Shown here one piece after another: positions 27,083 to 33,828 of a stretch of 45,184 nt of DNA. The DNA is taken from contig JAIQFR010000025.1 of assembly GCA_020073205.1 (NCBI GenBank), positions 1-45,184 on the forward strand, written 5' to 3'. The notes under the pieces were generated by a model, which ran no database searches, was not told the DNA's origin, and saw only the letters and a list, made by a program, of their open reading frames with translations. The position numbers were made by a program, and so were the translations under genes. The first letter of the stretch is position 1, and the number at the start of each line of letters is the position of its first letter. Origin of the DNA: Terriglobia bacterium. GTDB taxonomy: Bacteria > Acidobacteriota > Polarisedimenticolia > Polarisedimenticolales > JAIQFR01.

Positions 27083-27208
27083 TTGAGGGCCATGGTGGCC
27101 GACCGGTTGGCCTCCGTGATGATCCGGAATTCCTCGCCGCCGGATGACCGGGGGGCAGCCTGAACGCTGATGCGGGTCCGGGACCAACAAGACCCCGTAG
27201 ATCCAGAT
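27083..27208 (-). pseudogene. Decayed short reading frame, copy 1
   Basis: On the minus strand the piece IYGVLLVP is followed, after a frame change, by GEEFRIITEANRSATMAL. These align with IDGVVFVPSRA and GERFWTVTEADRSATTVL in the second copy at 28.5 kb. Both copies begin just beside a hairpin repeat. The original product, about 50 residues, is not one I recognise. Confidence 0.45.
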
Positions 27209-27233
27209 TGGCAATTCCTGATGGAAGGCGAAC
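27209..27233. repeat. Dispersed hairpin repeat, copy 3 (left arm decayed)
   Basis: Loop TCCTGATGG and right arm AAGGCGAAC are intact; the left arm has changed to TGGCAATT so the stem is poor. Confidence 0.6.
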
Positions 27234-27324
27234 TCAAATTCCAACTGGCCGGGGGGCCGGTAGGGCCAGCACCCAGCGTCGGCACAACACGTCGCGGAGG
27301 CGTTGCCGCATCGACTGTAGGGCC

Positions 27325-27355
27325 TTGACCGCCGGGGAGCCTGGCGGGTTAGGAT
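27325..27355 (+). promoter_or_regulatory. Candidate promoter of the lipoprotein gene
   Basis: TTGACC (27325-27330) and TAGGAT (27350-27355), spacer 19 bases, about 55 bases ahead of the ATG at 27411. Confidence 0.35.
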
Positions 27356-27410
27356 TCGACAAGCTGGCGAGCCCGAGCGGTAATCCAGTTCCCCCGCGGC
27401 GGAGGTGGCC

Positions 27411-28310
27411 ATGGACCTGGATCGCGAGAAGCGTCTCTGGCCGAAGAGCGTTCGAAACTTGGCCGTTGTCGCATGCTGCCTGGCGAGCGTCGCCTGCGCC
27501 GCGACCCGCAAGGAGCGTGGCGCGACATGCCTCGACCGTCTGTCGCCCGCTGAGAGGGACGCGAGGATCTCCACCTGGGTGGGCCATCGGCTGCCTGACG
27601 CGCCTCCCGAGGAGGCGTTCACGATCGTCCCCTCGTTTCCGTCTGTCGCGGCACGGCCCGAGACGGCGTCGTCCCTTCCGGAAGGCCTTTGGCGCTGGGG
27701 GCGGCGCGAGTACGAGCTCCTGCTGGCATGGAAGGAGCTGAAGAAGGAGCCTGACTTTCCGGCTGCGTTCGCCGACGCGACGTGGGAGGTCGTCGAGCGA
27801 GCCGGCGCATTCGCCGACTTCGGCGACGCGCGACAGGTGATCGGCGACGTCTTCTGCCGGAAGGGTATTTTCGAGCGGCTCGCAGCGAAGGCCGCCCAGA
27901 TGGGTCACGAACCCATCGACGGAGAGGTTCCCGAGGCTCTTCTCACGGCGGACTATCGAGCCGCACTCGCCGAGCCGTTCTTCCGCGCGCCGGCGGGTCC
28001 CTCCCTACCAGACGCGTGCGCCGCGACGTTTCATTACTGCGGCGGCGGGCTTACCGTGACCAATCACCGGGACGGTTGCTCGACAGCCCACTTCGATCTG
28101 ATGAAGGCGGACCCGGACTACCGCGAGCGGTTCAATGGAGTAGTCAAGAAACTCTACCCCGCCGTCGCAGCCGTGAAGAAGGATTTCCGCCGGCGGGACC
28201 CTGCGTTCTGGCGCCACATGGCGACGCTGACCACCGATTTCCAGACAGCCCTCGCGGATCAGGGGCTGCTGGAGAAGGTCGCACGCCGCAGAGCGGCGGA
28301 GGGGAAGTGA
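27411..28310 (+). CDS. Probable lipoprotein of unknown function
   Basis: 299 residues. The ATG at 27411 has GGAGG ending five bases upstream; an upstream in-frame GTG overlaps that site and is rejected. A short basic N-terminus and hydrophobic stretch lead to VVACC and SVACAA, of which V-V-A-C fits a lipobox. The mature part is helical and charged, with several Cys; about 200-235 reads TFHYCGGGLTVTNHRDGCSTAHFD, the only region with clustered His, Cys and Asp that might bind metal or act in catalysis. No family recognised. It is flanked by hairpin copies 3 and 4 and appears to be its own transcription unit. Confidence 0.72.
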   Translation: MDLDREKRLWPKSVRNLAVVACCLASVACAATRKERGATCLDRLSPAERDARISTWVGHRLPDAPPEEAFTIVPSFPSVAARPETASSLPEGLWRWGRREYELLLAWKELKKEPDFPAAFADATWEVVERAGAFADFGDARQVIGDVFCRKGIFERLAAKAAQMGHEPIDGEVPEALLTADYRAALAEPFFRAPAGPSLPDACAATFHYCGGGLTVTNHRDGCSTAHFDLMKADPDYRERFNGVVKKLYPAVAAVKKDFRRRDPAFWRHMATLTTDFQTALADQGLLEKVARRRAAEGK

Positions 28311-28476
28311 AGCGACCGAGGAACGAGGCATGCCTTCTTCGTCTCCCCCGCCTCCTGCGAGTCCTGCGGGAGATTGCGATCTACAAGGCAGGTGTCTCGC
28401 TGCCACCGGATCAAGGAGATTAGAAAACGGGTGCAGTCCTTGACGGCACCCGTGTAGCGACCCTCGTTCGTCGCGG

Positions 28477-28630
28477 TCAGTAGTCCTCGGGCAAGAGGAC
28501 CGTGGTGGCCGAGCGATCGGCCTCGGTGACGGTCCAGAACCTCTCGCCGGTCGCCGAGTCGCAGGCGGAGAGGATTCAGAAGCGCTCGCGGAGCGCGCGG
28601 CTGGGGACAAACACGACCCCATCTATGGAG
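28477..28630 (-). pseudogene. Decayed short reading frame, copy 2
   Basis: Reading leftwards, IDGVVFVPSRALRERF, an in-frame TGA, then ILSACDSATGERFW and TVTEADRSATTVLLPEDY, ending in TGA at 28479-28477. Except for the one internal stop the frame is open and codon-like. It is the better preserved of two copies and lies directly against hairpin copy 4. Confidence 0.5.
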
Positions 28631-28633
28631 AGG

Positions 28634-28659
28634 TCGCCTTTCCTAATGGAAGGCGAACC
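28634..28659. repeat. Dispersed hairpin repeat, copy 4
   Basis: GTCGCCTT (28634-28641), loop TCCTAATGG, right arm AAGGCGAAC (28651-28659): a seven-base perfect stem. Confidence 0.8.
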
Positions 28660-28794
28660 GGAGCGCCCGGGCCAGAAAGTCGACGAACAACGCTCGGCAT
28701 CACCCGCGGGCGCCGGCACGCCTCCGCCGCAGCGGGCTGATGCGGTGATCAGCGCCTGCACGCCGCTTCCAGCCGTCAGGCCTCGACTTGAGAT

Positions 28795-28995
28795 CTATCC
28801 AACGTGGCGCTTCGCGATGAGTTCCCGCACAGCCGGCACGAGTTCGATCGGCACCTCCATCGTCGTGTGCGTGGTCGAATCGTAGGCCGCCTCGTCTTCA
28901 GCGACGGCTTCCTCGTCCGACTGGGTCTCGTAGTGCTCGAGAACCCGACGAACCCGTTCTTCGTCCCACCCGGGTGGGAAAGTCGCTTGTTTCAT
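28795..28995 (-). CDS. Antitoxin partner of the DUF4258 protein
   Basis: 66 residues, acidic, with a helical middle (DEERVRRVLEHYETQSDEEAVAEDEAAY) and a C-terminal strand-helix piece TTMEVPIELVPAVRELIAKR like the dimer end of ribbon-helix-helix antitoxins. Small proteins of this form regularly follow DUF4258 toxins. Its ATG overlaps the toxin stop by four bases (ATGA). Toxin-first order is unusual for type II modules but seen in this family. It would neutralise the toxin and probably bind the palindromes upstream. Confidence 0.8.
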   Translation of the reverse strand: MKQATFPPGWDEERVRRVLEHYETQSDEEAVAEDEAAYDSTTHTTMEVPIELVPAVRELIAKRHVG

Positions 28996-29273
28996 ACCTT
29001 CTTTCTACGCCGCCGCCGCAGGGCGCGCAAGGACTTCGATCCGAGTTGATAGGCCGTAATCACGAAGACCGCCCCCGGAGTCGCATCGGGAACATAGATC
29101 ACCCGAAGGTACCGCCCTGCTCGGGTCCGGCCAACCGCAACTCGAGCGCCTTCCGTGCCGGGCCGGTCCTCGAGGGGCCTCGCCAGCACGTCCGCCACCT
29201 CGTCTCCATCCACGCCGTGTCGCTCGATGTGCGGAAGCCCGGTTTCCGGGTCGATGTAGAAGCGGATGTTCAT
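28992..29273 (-). CDS. DUF4258 (BrnT/RelE-like) toxin
   Basis: 93 residues: MNIRFYIDPETG opening strand, HIERHGVDGDEVADVL helix, strands RVAVGRTRAGRYLRVIYVPD and AVFVITAYQL, and a very basic tail RALRRRRRKK. This is the DUF4258 fold, related to RelE-type ribonucleases. The start at 29273 matches the usual family start; an ATG at 29294 in frame would add seven residues. Neither has a strong ribosome site. Works with the 66-residue antitoxin. Confidence 0.82.
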   Translation of the reverse strand: MNIRFYIDPETGLPHIERHGVDGDEVADVLARPLEDRPGTEGARVAVGRTRAGRYLRVIYVPDATPGAVFVITAYQLGSKSLRALRRRRRKKV

Positions 29274-29295
29274 GCTGGGATTGTAGTCGACCATG

Positions 29296-29340
29296 GACAC
29301 GTGTCGGTGTCCTTCGTTTCGTACCTGGGACGTACGTCCC
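29296..29340. promoter_or_regulatory. Palindromes upstream of the DUF4258 module (candidate operators)
   Basis: Two perfect palindromes: GACACGTGTC (29296-29305) and GGGACGTACGTCCC (29327-29340), 23 to 54 bases upstream of the toxin start. Paired inverted repeats at such a position are expected for an autoregulated toxin-antitoxin operon. Confidence 0.5.
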
Positions 29341-29643
29341 GAACGCCCAACGGCCTGAACGCTGCATGGTCGAAGAAGGGAGCCGGTCTCCCCCCGGCCG
29401 TCTGGTGGCCTGGGTCTTCTCGCAGGTGACTCCTGGAGGCGCACAGAACGAAACGTAGGGAAAGGGCCTCGTCGGATCGGTGTTCGCCTTTGTAGATGGA
29501 AGGCGAACTCCGTTCGGGTTCCCGAAGGCGACCAAGAACGTTCTGTATGGCGCAGGGTCAAGGGGCACGGCCGTGCCTCCCACGCGAACTGGGAATTCGC
29601 CAACGAGAGTCGAGAAGACCGAGTCGGAAGATGCGCGACGCGT
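29341..29643. other. Intergenic region containing hairpin copy 5
   Basis: About 300 bases between the toxin-antitoxin upstream region and the 3' end of the beta-propeller gene. Apart from the hairpin repeat I see no gene or clear terminator. Confidence 0.5.
29472..29532. repeat. Dispersed hairpin repeat, copy 5 (best preserved)
   Basis: Perfect nine-base arms GTTCGCCTT (29482-29490) and AAGGCGAAC (29500-29508) around loop TGTAGATGG. The inverted repeat continues outward with four mismatches, giving 15 of 19 pairs between 29472-29490 and 29500-29518. The right flank to about 29532 is shared with copy 2. Confidence 0.88.
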
Positions 29644-30669
29644 TCAGGGATTCATCCGATATGCGTTGACTTCCCTGCCGGTCGCGACGAGCAGAAGGGG
29701 CGACGGATTGCCTGCTTTCGCTGCCCACGCGAGCTCGGAAACGTATTCCTGGTCGCTCAGGCTCGCGAGGATCGCCCCCGAGCCCGTGTCGAGAACGTAA
29801 GTGCTGCCACTTCCGTTCCCGATGGCGATCCAAGGGCGTCCCGGCGCCAACGAGGCGGTCTCAACCTCGGGTTCCGCGTCACCGGGCAGCGTCAACGACC
29901 ATCGTTTCGCTCCGTCGCCGGTGATGGCGTTGATGGTCGCGTTTCGTCCGCTGGGATGGCAGGCGACGACGATGGTCGCCTGCCTCGGGCTCGCGGACGG
30001 CTCGACGATGCGGTTCATCTGGGACCAGCAGCCAGGATCTAGAATCTCACGCGGTGTGCCGTCTCGGCCAAACACGTGGACCTTCCCGTCGTAAGCGGAG
30101 GTGACGAGCTGAAGCCGTCCGTCGTCCGAAACGTGCCCCGCGCAGACACTCCACACATCCCCGACGGCGGTCGACGTCCAGCGGATCTTGCCGGCCTTGT
30201 CGACGACATGCACCCCCGTCTTGCCGTTGTATCCGACGATGACTTCGTCCTCTCCATTGCCGTCGAGGTCGCCGGCCCACACGTCATCGATCCCTGCGCC
30301 TGTCGGATGCGTCCAGAGCTCTTTCCCTGCCGAGTCGTACACGCTGAGGTCACGATTCCCCCAGACGCGGAACGGGACGAACGCGACGTCTTGACCCGGG
30401 CCGAACTTGGCGAGTCGCAGTTTCGTGCCGCCGGCTCCCGGCAGCCGGATCGTGCGGACGGTCTTCCCGTCAAAGTCGATCTCGACACAGCTGCCGTGCG
30501 GATCGAGCGCGAAGATCCGGCCCGTCGCGTCGTCCGCCGCGATTCCCGTCCACGGTCCCCCCGACGACCAAACGAGGTCCAGTGTCTTGGGCGGACGCCC
30601 TGTGTCGGCTGGTGTCGTCGCGCTCAACGAGAGGAGTGCGATCGCCCCAGCCACGAAGAATCTAAGCAC
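29644..30669 (-). CDS. Secreted beta-propeller (PQQ/FG-GAP-like) protein
   Basis: 341 residues from a GTG at 30669, chosen because GAGGAG lies six to seven bases upstream; the in-frame ATG at 30690 has none. Signal peptide MLRFFVAGAIALLSLSATTPA. Repeated blade motifs follow: GIAADDATGRIFALD, LSVYDSAGKELW, GDLDGNGEDEVIVGYNGKTG (an FG-GAP/VCBS calcium-type loop), VHVVDKAGKIRWTS, VHVFGRDGTPRE and GSTYVLDTGSGAI. These blades usually form binding platforms and carry no enzyme residues here. Stands alone between hairpin copies 5 and 6. Confidence 0.8.
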   Translation of the reverse strand: MLRFFVAGAIALLSLSATTPADTGRPPKTLDLVWSSGGPWTGIAADDATGRIFALDPHGSCVEIDFDGKTVRTIRLPGAGGTKLRLAKFGPGQDVAFVPFRVWGNRDLSVYDSAGKELWTHPTGAGIDDVWAGDLDGNGEDEVIVGYNGKTGVHVVDKAGKIRWTSTAVGDVWSVCAGHVSDDGRLQLVTSAYDGKVHVFGRDGTPREILDPGCWSQMNRIVEPSASPRQATIVVACHPSGRNATINAITGDGAKRWSLTLPGDAEPEVETASLAPGRPWIAIGNGSGSTYVLDTGSGAILASLSDQEYVSELAWAAKAGNPSPLLLVATGREVNAYRMNP

Positions 30670-31069
30670 CGAAGTCTCCTCGGACACCATATGGGGGCCC
30701 TCCTGGGGGTCAAGGAGACGATTTGCTCGAGAGGAGATGCTCGCCCGCCCGCGAGCAACTCACGGCCGCAGTGAAGTCCACGTGATCGGACCTCGCATGC
30801 GGTCATCTTGCCGCAACGAGATTGTACACCCCTGATGTCGCAGTTCCCGATGGACCGCGAACTTCCTGGGGCGCCCGCGCGAGGGTTCGTGTCCCGGGTT
30901 CAACCGTACGCATTTCCTGGCGAATGGCGCATGAACCGGCGGCTCGTCGCGCCCTCGGCCTCGTGAGATGCTCGCTTCGAACTCGCCGGCGTGGGACCCG
31001 GGTGATAGACTCCGCCGGTAATTGCGGCCGTCCGCCATTTCAGAGCAGGCGCGGCGGGGGGAGCATCGA
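30670..31069. other. Intergenic region before the mntA-hepT module
   Basis: 400 bases between divergent genes. Holds hairpin copy 6 and a TAGACT (31006-31011) that could be the -10 box for the module (leader about 50 bases); no good -35 is seen. Confidence 0.45.
30836..30862. repeat. Dispersed hairpin repeat, copy 6 (compensated stem)
   Basis: TCGCAGT (30838-30844), loop TCCCGATGG (30845-30853), ACCGCGA (30854-30860). Relative to the other copies both arms have changed (CTT to AGT, AAG to ACC), yet six of seven pairs still form. Confidence 0.7.
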
Positions 31070-31381
31070 GTGACCGTTGCGCGACCGGAAGAGGTCATCG
31101 CCCGGCTTCGAGCCGAGGAGACGGCGCTGCGGTCGCTCGGCGTCTCCCGGCTCGGGCTATTCGGCTCGTTCCGGAGGGGAGACGCTCGCGAGGAAAGCGA
31201 TGTCGATCTTCTCGTGGAGTTCGAGCCCGGGCGAAAGACCTTCGACAGCTTCATGAGCCTGGGGTTCTTCCTGGAGTCCCTACTGGGCAGGCGCGTGGAA
31301 CTCGTCACACCGGAGTCCCTGAGCCCGTACATCGGTCCCCGCATCCTCCGCGAGGTTCAGTATGTCGCCTTCCGGGGTTGA
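31070..31381 (+). CDS. mntA: MntA-type nucleotidyltransferase antitoxin
   Basis: 103 residues from GTG 31070, which has GGGGAG about eight bases upstream. Minimal nucleotidyltransferase domain with the family signature G32-S33-F-R-R-G...D44-V-D46. Proteins of this kind AMPylate their partner HEPN toxin on a tyrosine and so switch it off. The gene overlaps hepT by 20 bases. All three catalytic carboxylate positions expected in the first part of the motif are present (D44, D46) with a later acidic residue in RVELVTPE as the probable third. Intact module by sequence. Confidence 0.88.
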   Translation: MTVARPEEVIARLRAEETALRSLGVSRLGLFGSFRRGDAREESDVDLLVEFEPGRKTFDSFMSLGFFLESLLGRRVELVTPESLSPYIGPRILREVQYVAFRG

Positions 31382-31715
31382 GTACCTTCGCCACATCCTG
31401 GACGAAGCGGACTTCATCTCCGAGAGCATCGGCGGCCGCACGAGGGAGGCGTTCCTGGCGGACGAGGTGCTCAAGAGGGCGGTGGTCCGCAGTCTGGAGA
31501 TCATCGGCGAGGCCGCGAAGCACGTGCCGGATTCGATCCGGAGCGGAAGTCCCGGAATCGAGTGGCGCGCGATGGCCGGCATCCGGGATCGGCTCATCCA
31601 CGACTACTTCGGCGTGGACTACGACATCGTCTGGGATGTCGCGGTCAGGAAAGTCCCCGAGCTGTTGGCGGAGATTCGGGGCCTCGTGAAGCAGTACGGG
31701 GACTCGCCGGACTGA
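31362..31715 (+). CDS. hepT: HepT-type HEPN ribonuclease toxin
   Basis: 117 residues, all helical, HEPN fold (DUF86). The catalytic R-x4-H-x-Y motif is complete: R75, H80 and Y82 in IRDRLIHDYFG. Y82 is the residue expected to be AMPylated by MntA. Starts inside the end of mntA, so the antitoxin is translated first. The module lies between hairpin copies 6 and 7. Confidence 0.88.
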   Translation: MSPSGVEYLRHILDEADFISESIGGRTREAFLADEVLKRAVVRSLEIIGEAAKHVPDSIRSGSPGIEWRAMAGIRDRLIHDYFGVDYDIVWDVAVRKVPELLAEIRGLVKQYGDSPD

Positions 31716-31945
31716 TCGCCCGACGGAAAACGGCTCCTGACGTCGCCTGTCCTGGCGAGTCGCGCAGCTTGAGGATAAACGAGACCTATTCGATACCGAG
31801 GGCGCCTTTCCCAATGGAAGGCGAACTCCGTCGCGGGGAGGCTTGGCGTCGGCTCAGGAGGGCCAACGGAACCCGGACGGCGCCTTGCGCCGCCAACGGA
31901 GCCCCTCCCGGGCAGCGTTACAATATGGAGCAGGAGACCAACTCG
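31716..31945. other. Intergenic region with hairpin copy 7
   Basis: 230 bases between hepT and the glyoxalase-fold gene; apart from the hairpin repeat nothing is recognised. Confidence 0.45.
31800..31836. repeat. Dispersed hairpin repeat, copy 7
   Basis: GGCGCCTT (31801-31808), loop TCCCAATGG (31809-31817), AAGGCGAAC (31818-31826): six-base perfect stem, with further matches outward (CTC and GT blocks), and right flank TCCGTCG like copies 2 and 5. Confidence 0.82.
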
Positions 31946-32389
31946 ATGGCGATTAAGGGAGTCACCCCGGTTCTCAACGTCAGCGACGTTCCGACGAGCC
32001 TCGCATGGTTCGAGTCCTTGGGCTGGAAGCGCGGGTTCACGTGGAACGACGGCGGGATGATCGAAGGAGCGGGCGATCGCAGCGCCCACGGCGACGCCCA
32101 ATTCGGGAGCGTCTGCGCGGAGGATTCGCAGATCTTCCTCTGCCACGGAGGGCAAGGCTCGCGCGGGACGATCATGCCGCGATGGCCCGGCGACGACATG
32201 ACCGACGGCGTCTGGATGAGCTGGTGGATCGATTCCGTGCCATCCCTCGACGAGCTGCACGCGACGGCCGTGTCGCTCGGCTACGTCGTCACGATGCCGC
32301 CGACGAACGAGCCGTGGGGCGTTCGCGAGTTCCACCTTCGCCACCCCGACGGGCACATGTTCCGGGTGAGCGCGGGGCTCGGGGATTGA
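31946..32389 (+). CDS. Glyoxalase/bleomycin-resistance-fold protein
   Basis: 147 residues of the VOC superfamily: TPVLNVSDVPTSLAWFESLGW opens the first beta-alpha-beta unit, IFLCHGG and WIDSVPSLDELHATAV the middle, and WGVREFHLRHPDGHMFRVS the last. Single-domain members of this type act in small-molecule resistance or as isomerases; the ligand cannot be told. ATG 31946 is preferred because AGGAG (31932-31936) is nine bases upstream; an in-frame ATG at 31925 lacks a site. Last intact gene of the hairpin-marked region. Confidence 0.82.
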   Translation: MAIKGVTPVLNVSDVPTSLAWFESLGWKRGFTWNDGGMIEGAGDRSAHGDAQFGSVCAEDSQIFLCHGGQGSRGTIMPRWPGDDMTDGVWMSWWIDSVPSLDELHATAVSLGYVVTMPPTNEPWGVREFHLRHPDGHMFRVSAGLGD

Positions 32390-32502
32390 CGGCCGCCCTT
32401 GCGCATGGGACGGTGGGGTCGATGTCCCGCGGACACCGAATCGCTGACGGAATCGCCGCGAGACGAGAGGGCGCCCGTGACATCAGCCGAGTGCCAGCCG
32501 TC

Positions 32503-33021
32503 TCATCGGTACTCCCCGCTCCACAGCGCCTCGAGGAACTCTTGGAACGGGAGCACGACGACGGCCTCCACCTTTCGTGGCCTCGAATCGAGACCCACGC
32601 AGAGGTAGCGTTTCAGCTTCTTCTCCTCGGCGAGAGCACGGAGCGATCTCAGGTCCTGCGACGACACGTTGGGCTTCGCTTTGACCTCGACGGCGGTGTG
32701 TTCTCCGAGGATGAAATCCACCTCGAATCCCGAAGTCGAACGCCAGTAGGAAAGCGCGTCGCCGGACACGTAGTCGCGATGGCTCACGAGCTCGTGCATG
32801 AGATAGGTCTCGAAGGCGCGCGTCGTTCGCCACGTTCGTGAAGTTCACGAGGGTGCCGTTGCAAAGCGCCGCGACCTTCAGGAAGCGGCTGAAGGCCGGC
32901 ACAGCGACGTCTTGCCGGTCTGCCGCGGCCCCAGGAGGAAGTGGGACCCTTTCGCGAGAAGAGCGCGAAGATCGAGAGCGCGGGGAACCCAGGTCGAGGG
33001 ATCGGTTTCGCCTGTCACCAT
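32503..33021 (-). pseudogene. Broken AAA ATPase of the DUF4143 family
   Basis: Three pieces of one gene in different frames. Start: ATG 33021, then LDLRALLAKGSHFLLGPRQTGKTSL with an intact Walker A (GPRQTGKT), ending in a stop within 10 codons. Middle: AFSRFLKVAALCNGTLVNFT and NVANDA, a known inner segment of the family. End: AFETYLMHELVSHRDY then the DUF4143 tail (SYWRSTSGFEVDFIL, VEVKAKPN, YLCVGLD) to the stop at 32503. Family members are about 370-400 residues; here only some 170 codons remain, so two internal deletions removed Walker B and much of the linker. Confidence 0.8.
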
Positions 33022-33023
33022 AG

Positions 33024-33061
33024 TCGTCAAATATCATGATAAATGACGAATTAGTTGTCAT
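33024..33061. promoter_or_regulatory. Palindromic operator-like site before the broken ATPase gene
   Basis: TCGTCA (33024-33029) and TGACGA (33044-33049) flank the perfect palindrome TATCATGATA (33032-33041), all centred on the same point; 22 of 26 positions are symmetric. A third half-site, TTGTCA, follows at 33055-33060. It starts two bases from the former start codon and is strikingly AT-rich. Confidence 0.5.
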
Positions 33062-33234
33062 GCGGAAGGTCGGAGACGATCGCGCCGAACCGGTGGCGCG
33101 CCTCCCGGCCCGGGGCCGACCTCGAAACGGCGGCGGCGTTGGCTTGCGTAACAGTCGGAAGATGTGGCCACGAGAATCTCGGGCCGAGGATCATGCATTC
33201 GGACGACCGGCTGCTCCCCGTGGCGCGATCCCGT

Positions 33235-33717
33235 TCATCCCCTCCACGGAGGCGGCTCGGCGGCGTGGACGTGGTTGGCGTCGAGCCAGGCGTCGACCGA
33301 CTCGTGGAGCCTCTCCGTCCGGTAGAGGAACCAACGGTCGCGCGCCGCGGGGTCGGCGCGGAGCCCGTCCCGGAACGCGTTCAGCGGCTCGGGCTGGTCG
33401 AGGGCTTCCCGGAGCTTGGCCAGGACCGCGGGGTCCAGGTCGTCCGCCTCCTCCACGAAGTACTCCATCCAGCCGATCTCGTCTTCCTCTCCGGGCGGCT
33501 CGATGTAGAGGTGCGTGGTCCCCTCGCGGGCCGGCGCGTCTTCCTTGCCGTCCTCGTCCACGAGGTCTTCGTCGTCCTCGAAGTCCGCTTCTTCCCCTTC
33601 TCCCTCGAGGACCACCTGGCCCGTGACGAGGTCGAGGTAGTACACGAGATCCTCGCGCTTGTTGTCGAACGCGGCTTCGATCTCGTCCCAGTCGATCTTG
33701 ATCGGCTTTCGCTTCAT
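33235..33717 (-). CDS. UPF0158 family protein
   Basis: 160 residues. KIDWDEIEAAFDNKREDLVYYLDLVTGQVV at the N-terminus and GWMEYFVEEADD, LREALDQPEPLNAFRDGL and RWFLYRTERLHESVDAWLDA are the family phrases, in the expected order. An acidic stretch of about 25 residues (DFEDDEDLVDEDGKED) separates the halves. The biochemical role is unknown. ATG 33717 is preferred to the GTG at 33738, which has no ribosome site. It is downstream of alr but 111 bases away and probably has its own promoter at the 33799-33814 palindrome. Confidence 0.85.
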   Translation of the reverse strand: MKRKPIKIDWDEIEAAFDNKREDLVYYLDLVTGQVVLEGEGEEADFEDDEDLVDEDGKEDAPAREGTTHLYIEPPGEEDEIGWMEYFVEEADDLDPAVLAKLREALDQPEPLNAFRDGLRADPAARDRWFLYRTERLHESVDAWLDANHVHAAEPPPWRG

Positions 33718-33798
33718 GGGGGCGTTACCTGGAGACACGCGCCGGGCGATTCCGCGCCTTGGCAGTGTACAGGACCCTCCTCCGTACCGGGGAACACC

Positions 33799-33814
33799 CG
33801 GGTTATATAACCCG
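33799..33814. promoter_or_regulatory. 16-bp perfect palindrome
   Basis: CGGGTTATATAACCCG, with an AT core inside GC arms, 82 bases upstream of the UPF0158 start and 15 bases past the alr stop. It could be an operator around a TATATA -10 box or a short bidirectional hairpin. Confidence 0.45.
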
Positions 33815-33828
33815 CTCCGGATAGCAAA

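Larger units (their letters stand above)
26819..27410. other. Intergenic region with a hairpin repeat and a decayed short frame
   Basis: About 590 bases between divergent genes. It holds hairpin copy 3 (27209-27233), a decayed relative of the short frame at 28.5 kb, and a candidate promoter for the + strand lipoprotein gene. No intact gene is seen. Confidence 0.6.
28311..28794. other. Intergenic region with hairpin repeat and decayed frame
   Basis: About 480 bases between the lipoprotein gene and the 3' end of the antitoxin gene. Contents: decayed short frame (28477-28630) and hairpin copy 4. The rest shows no gene. Confidence 0.6.

Noticed and set aside
27050-27090. tRNA-like T-arm sequence (GGAGGTCGCGTGTTCGATCC)
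   Set aside because: The T stem does not pair and no acceptor, D or anticodon arms can be folded around it. A similar GGGTTCAA at about 30898 fails in the same way. At most a distant remnant.
28477-28630. In-frame TGA as a selenocysteine codon
   Set aside because: No selenocysteine insertion hairpin follows the TGA, and the sister copy is also broken, which points to decay.
23530-31836. Hairpin repeats as integron attC sites
   Set aside because: The required RYYYAAC and GTTRRRY core pairs are not present at the hairpin ends, and no integron integrase is in the window.
23512-33061. Insertion sequence or prophage in the accessory region
   Set aside because: No transposase, integrase, phage gene or terminal inverted repeat pair was found on either strand.
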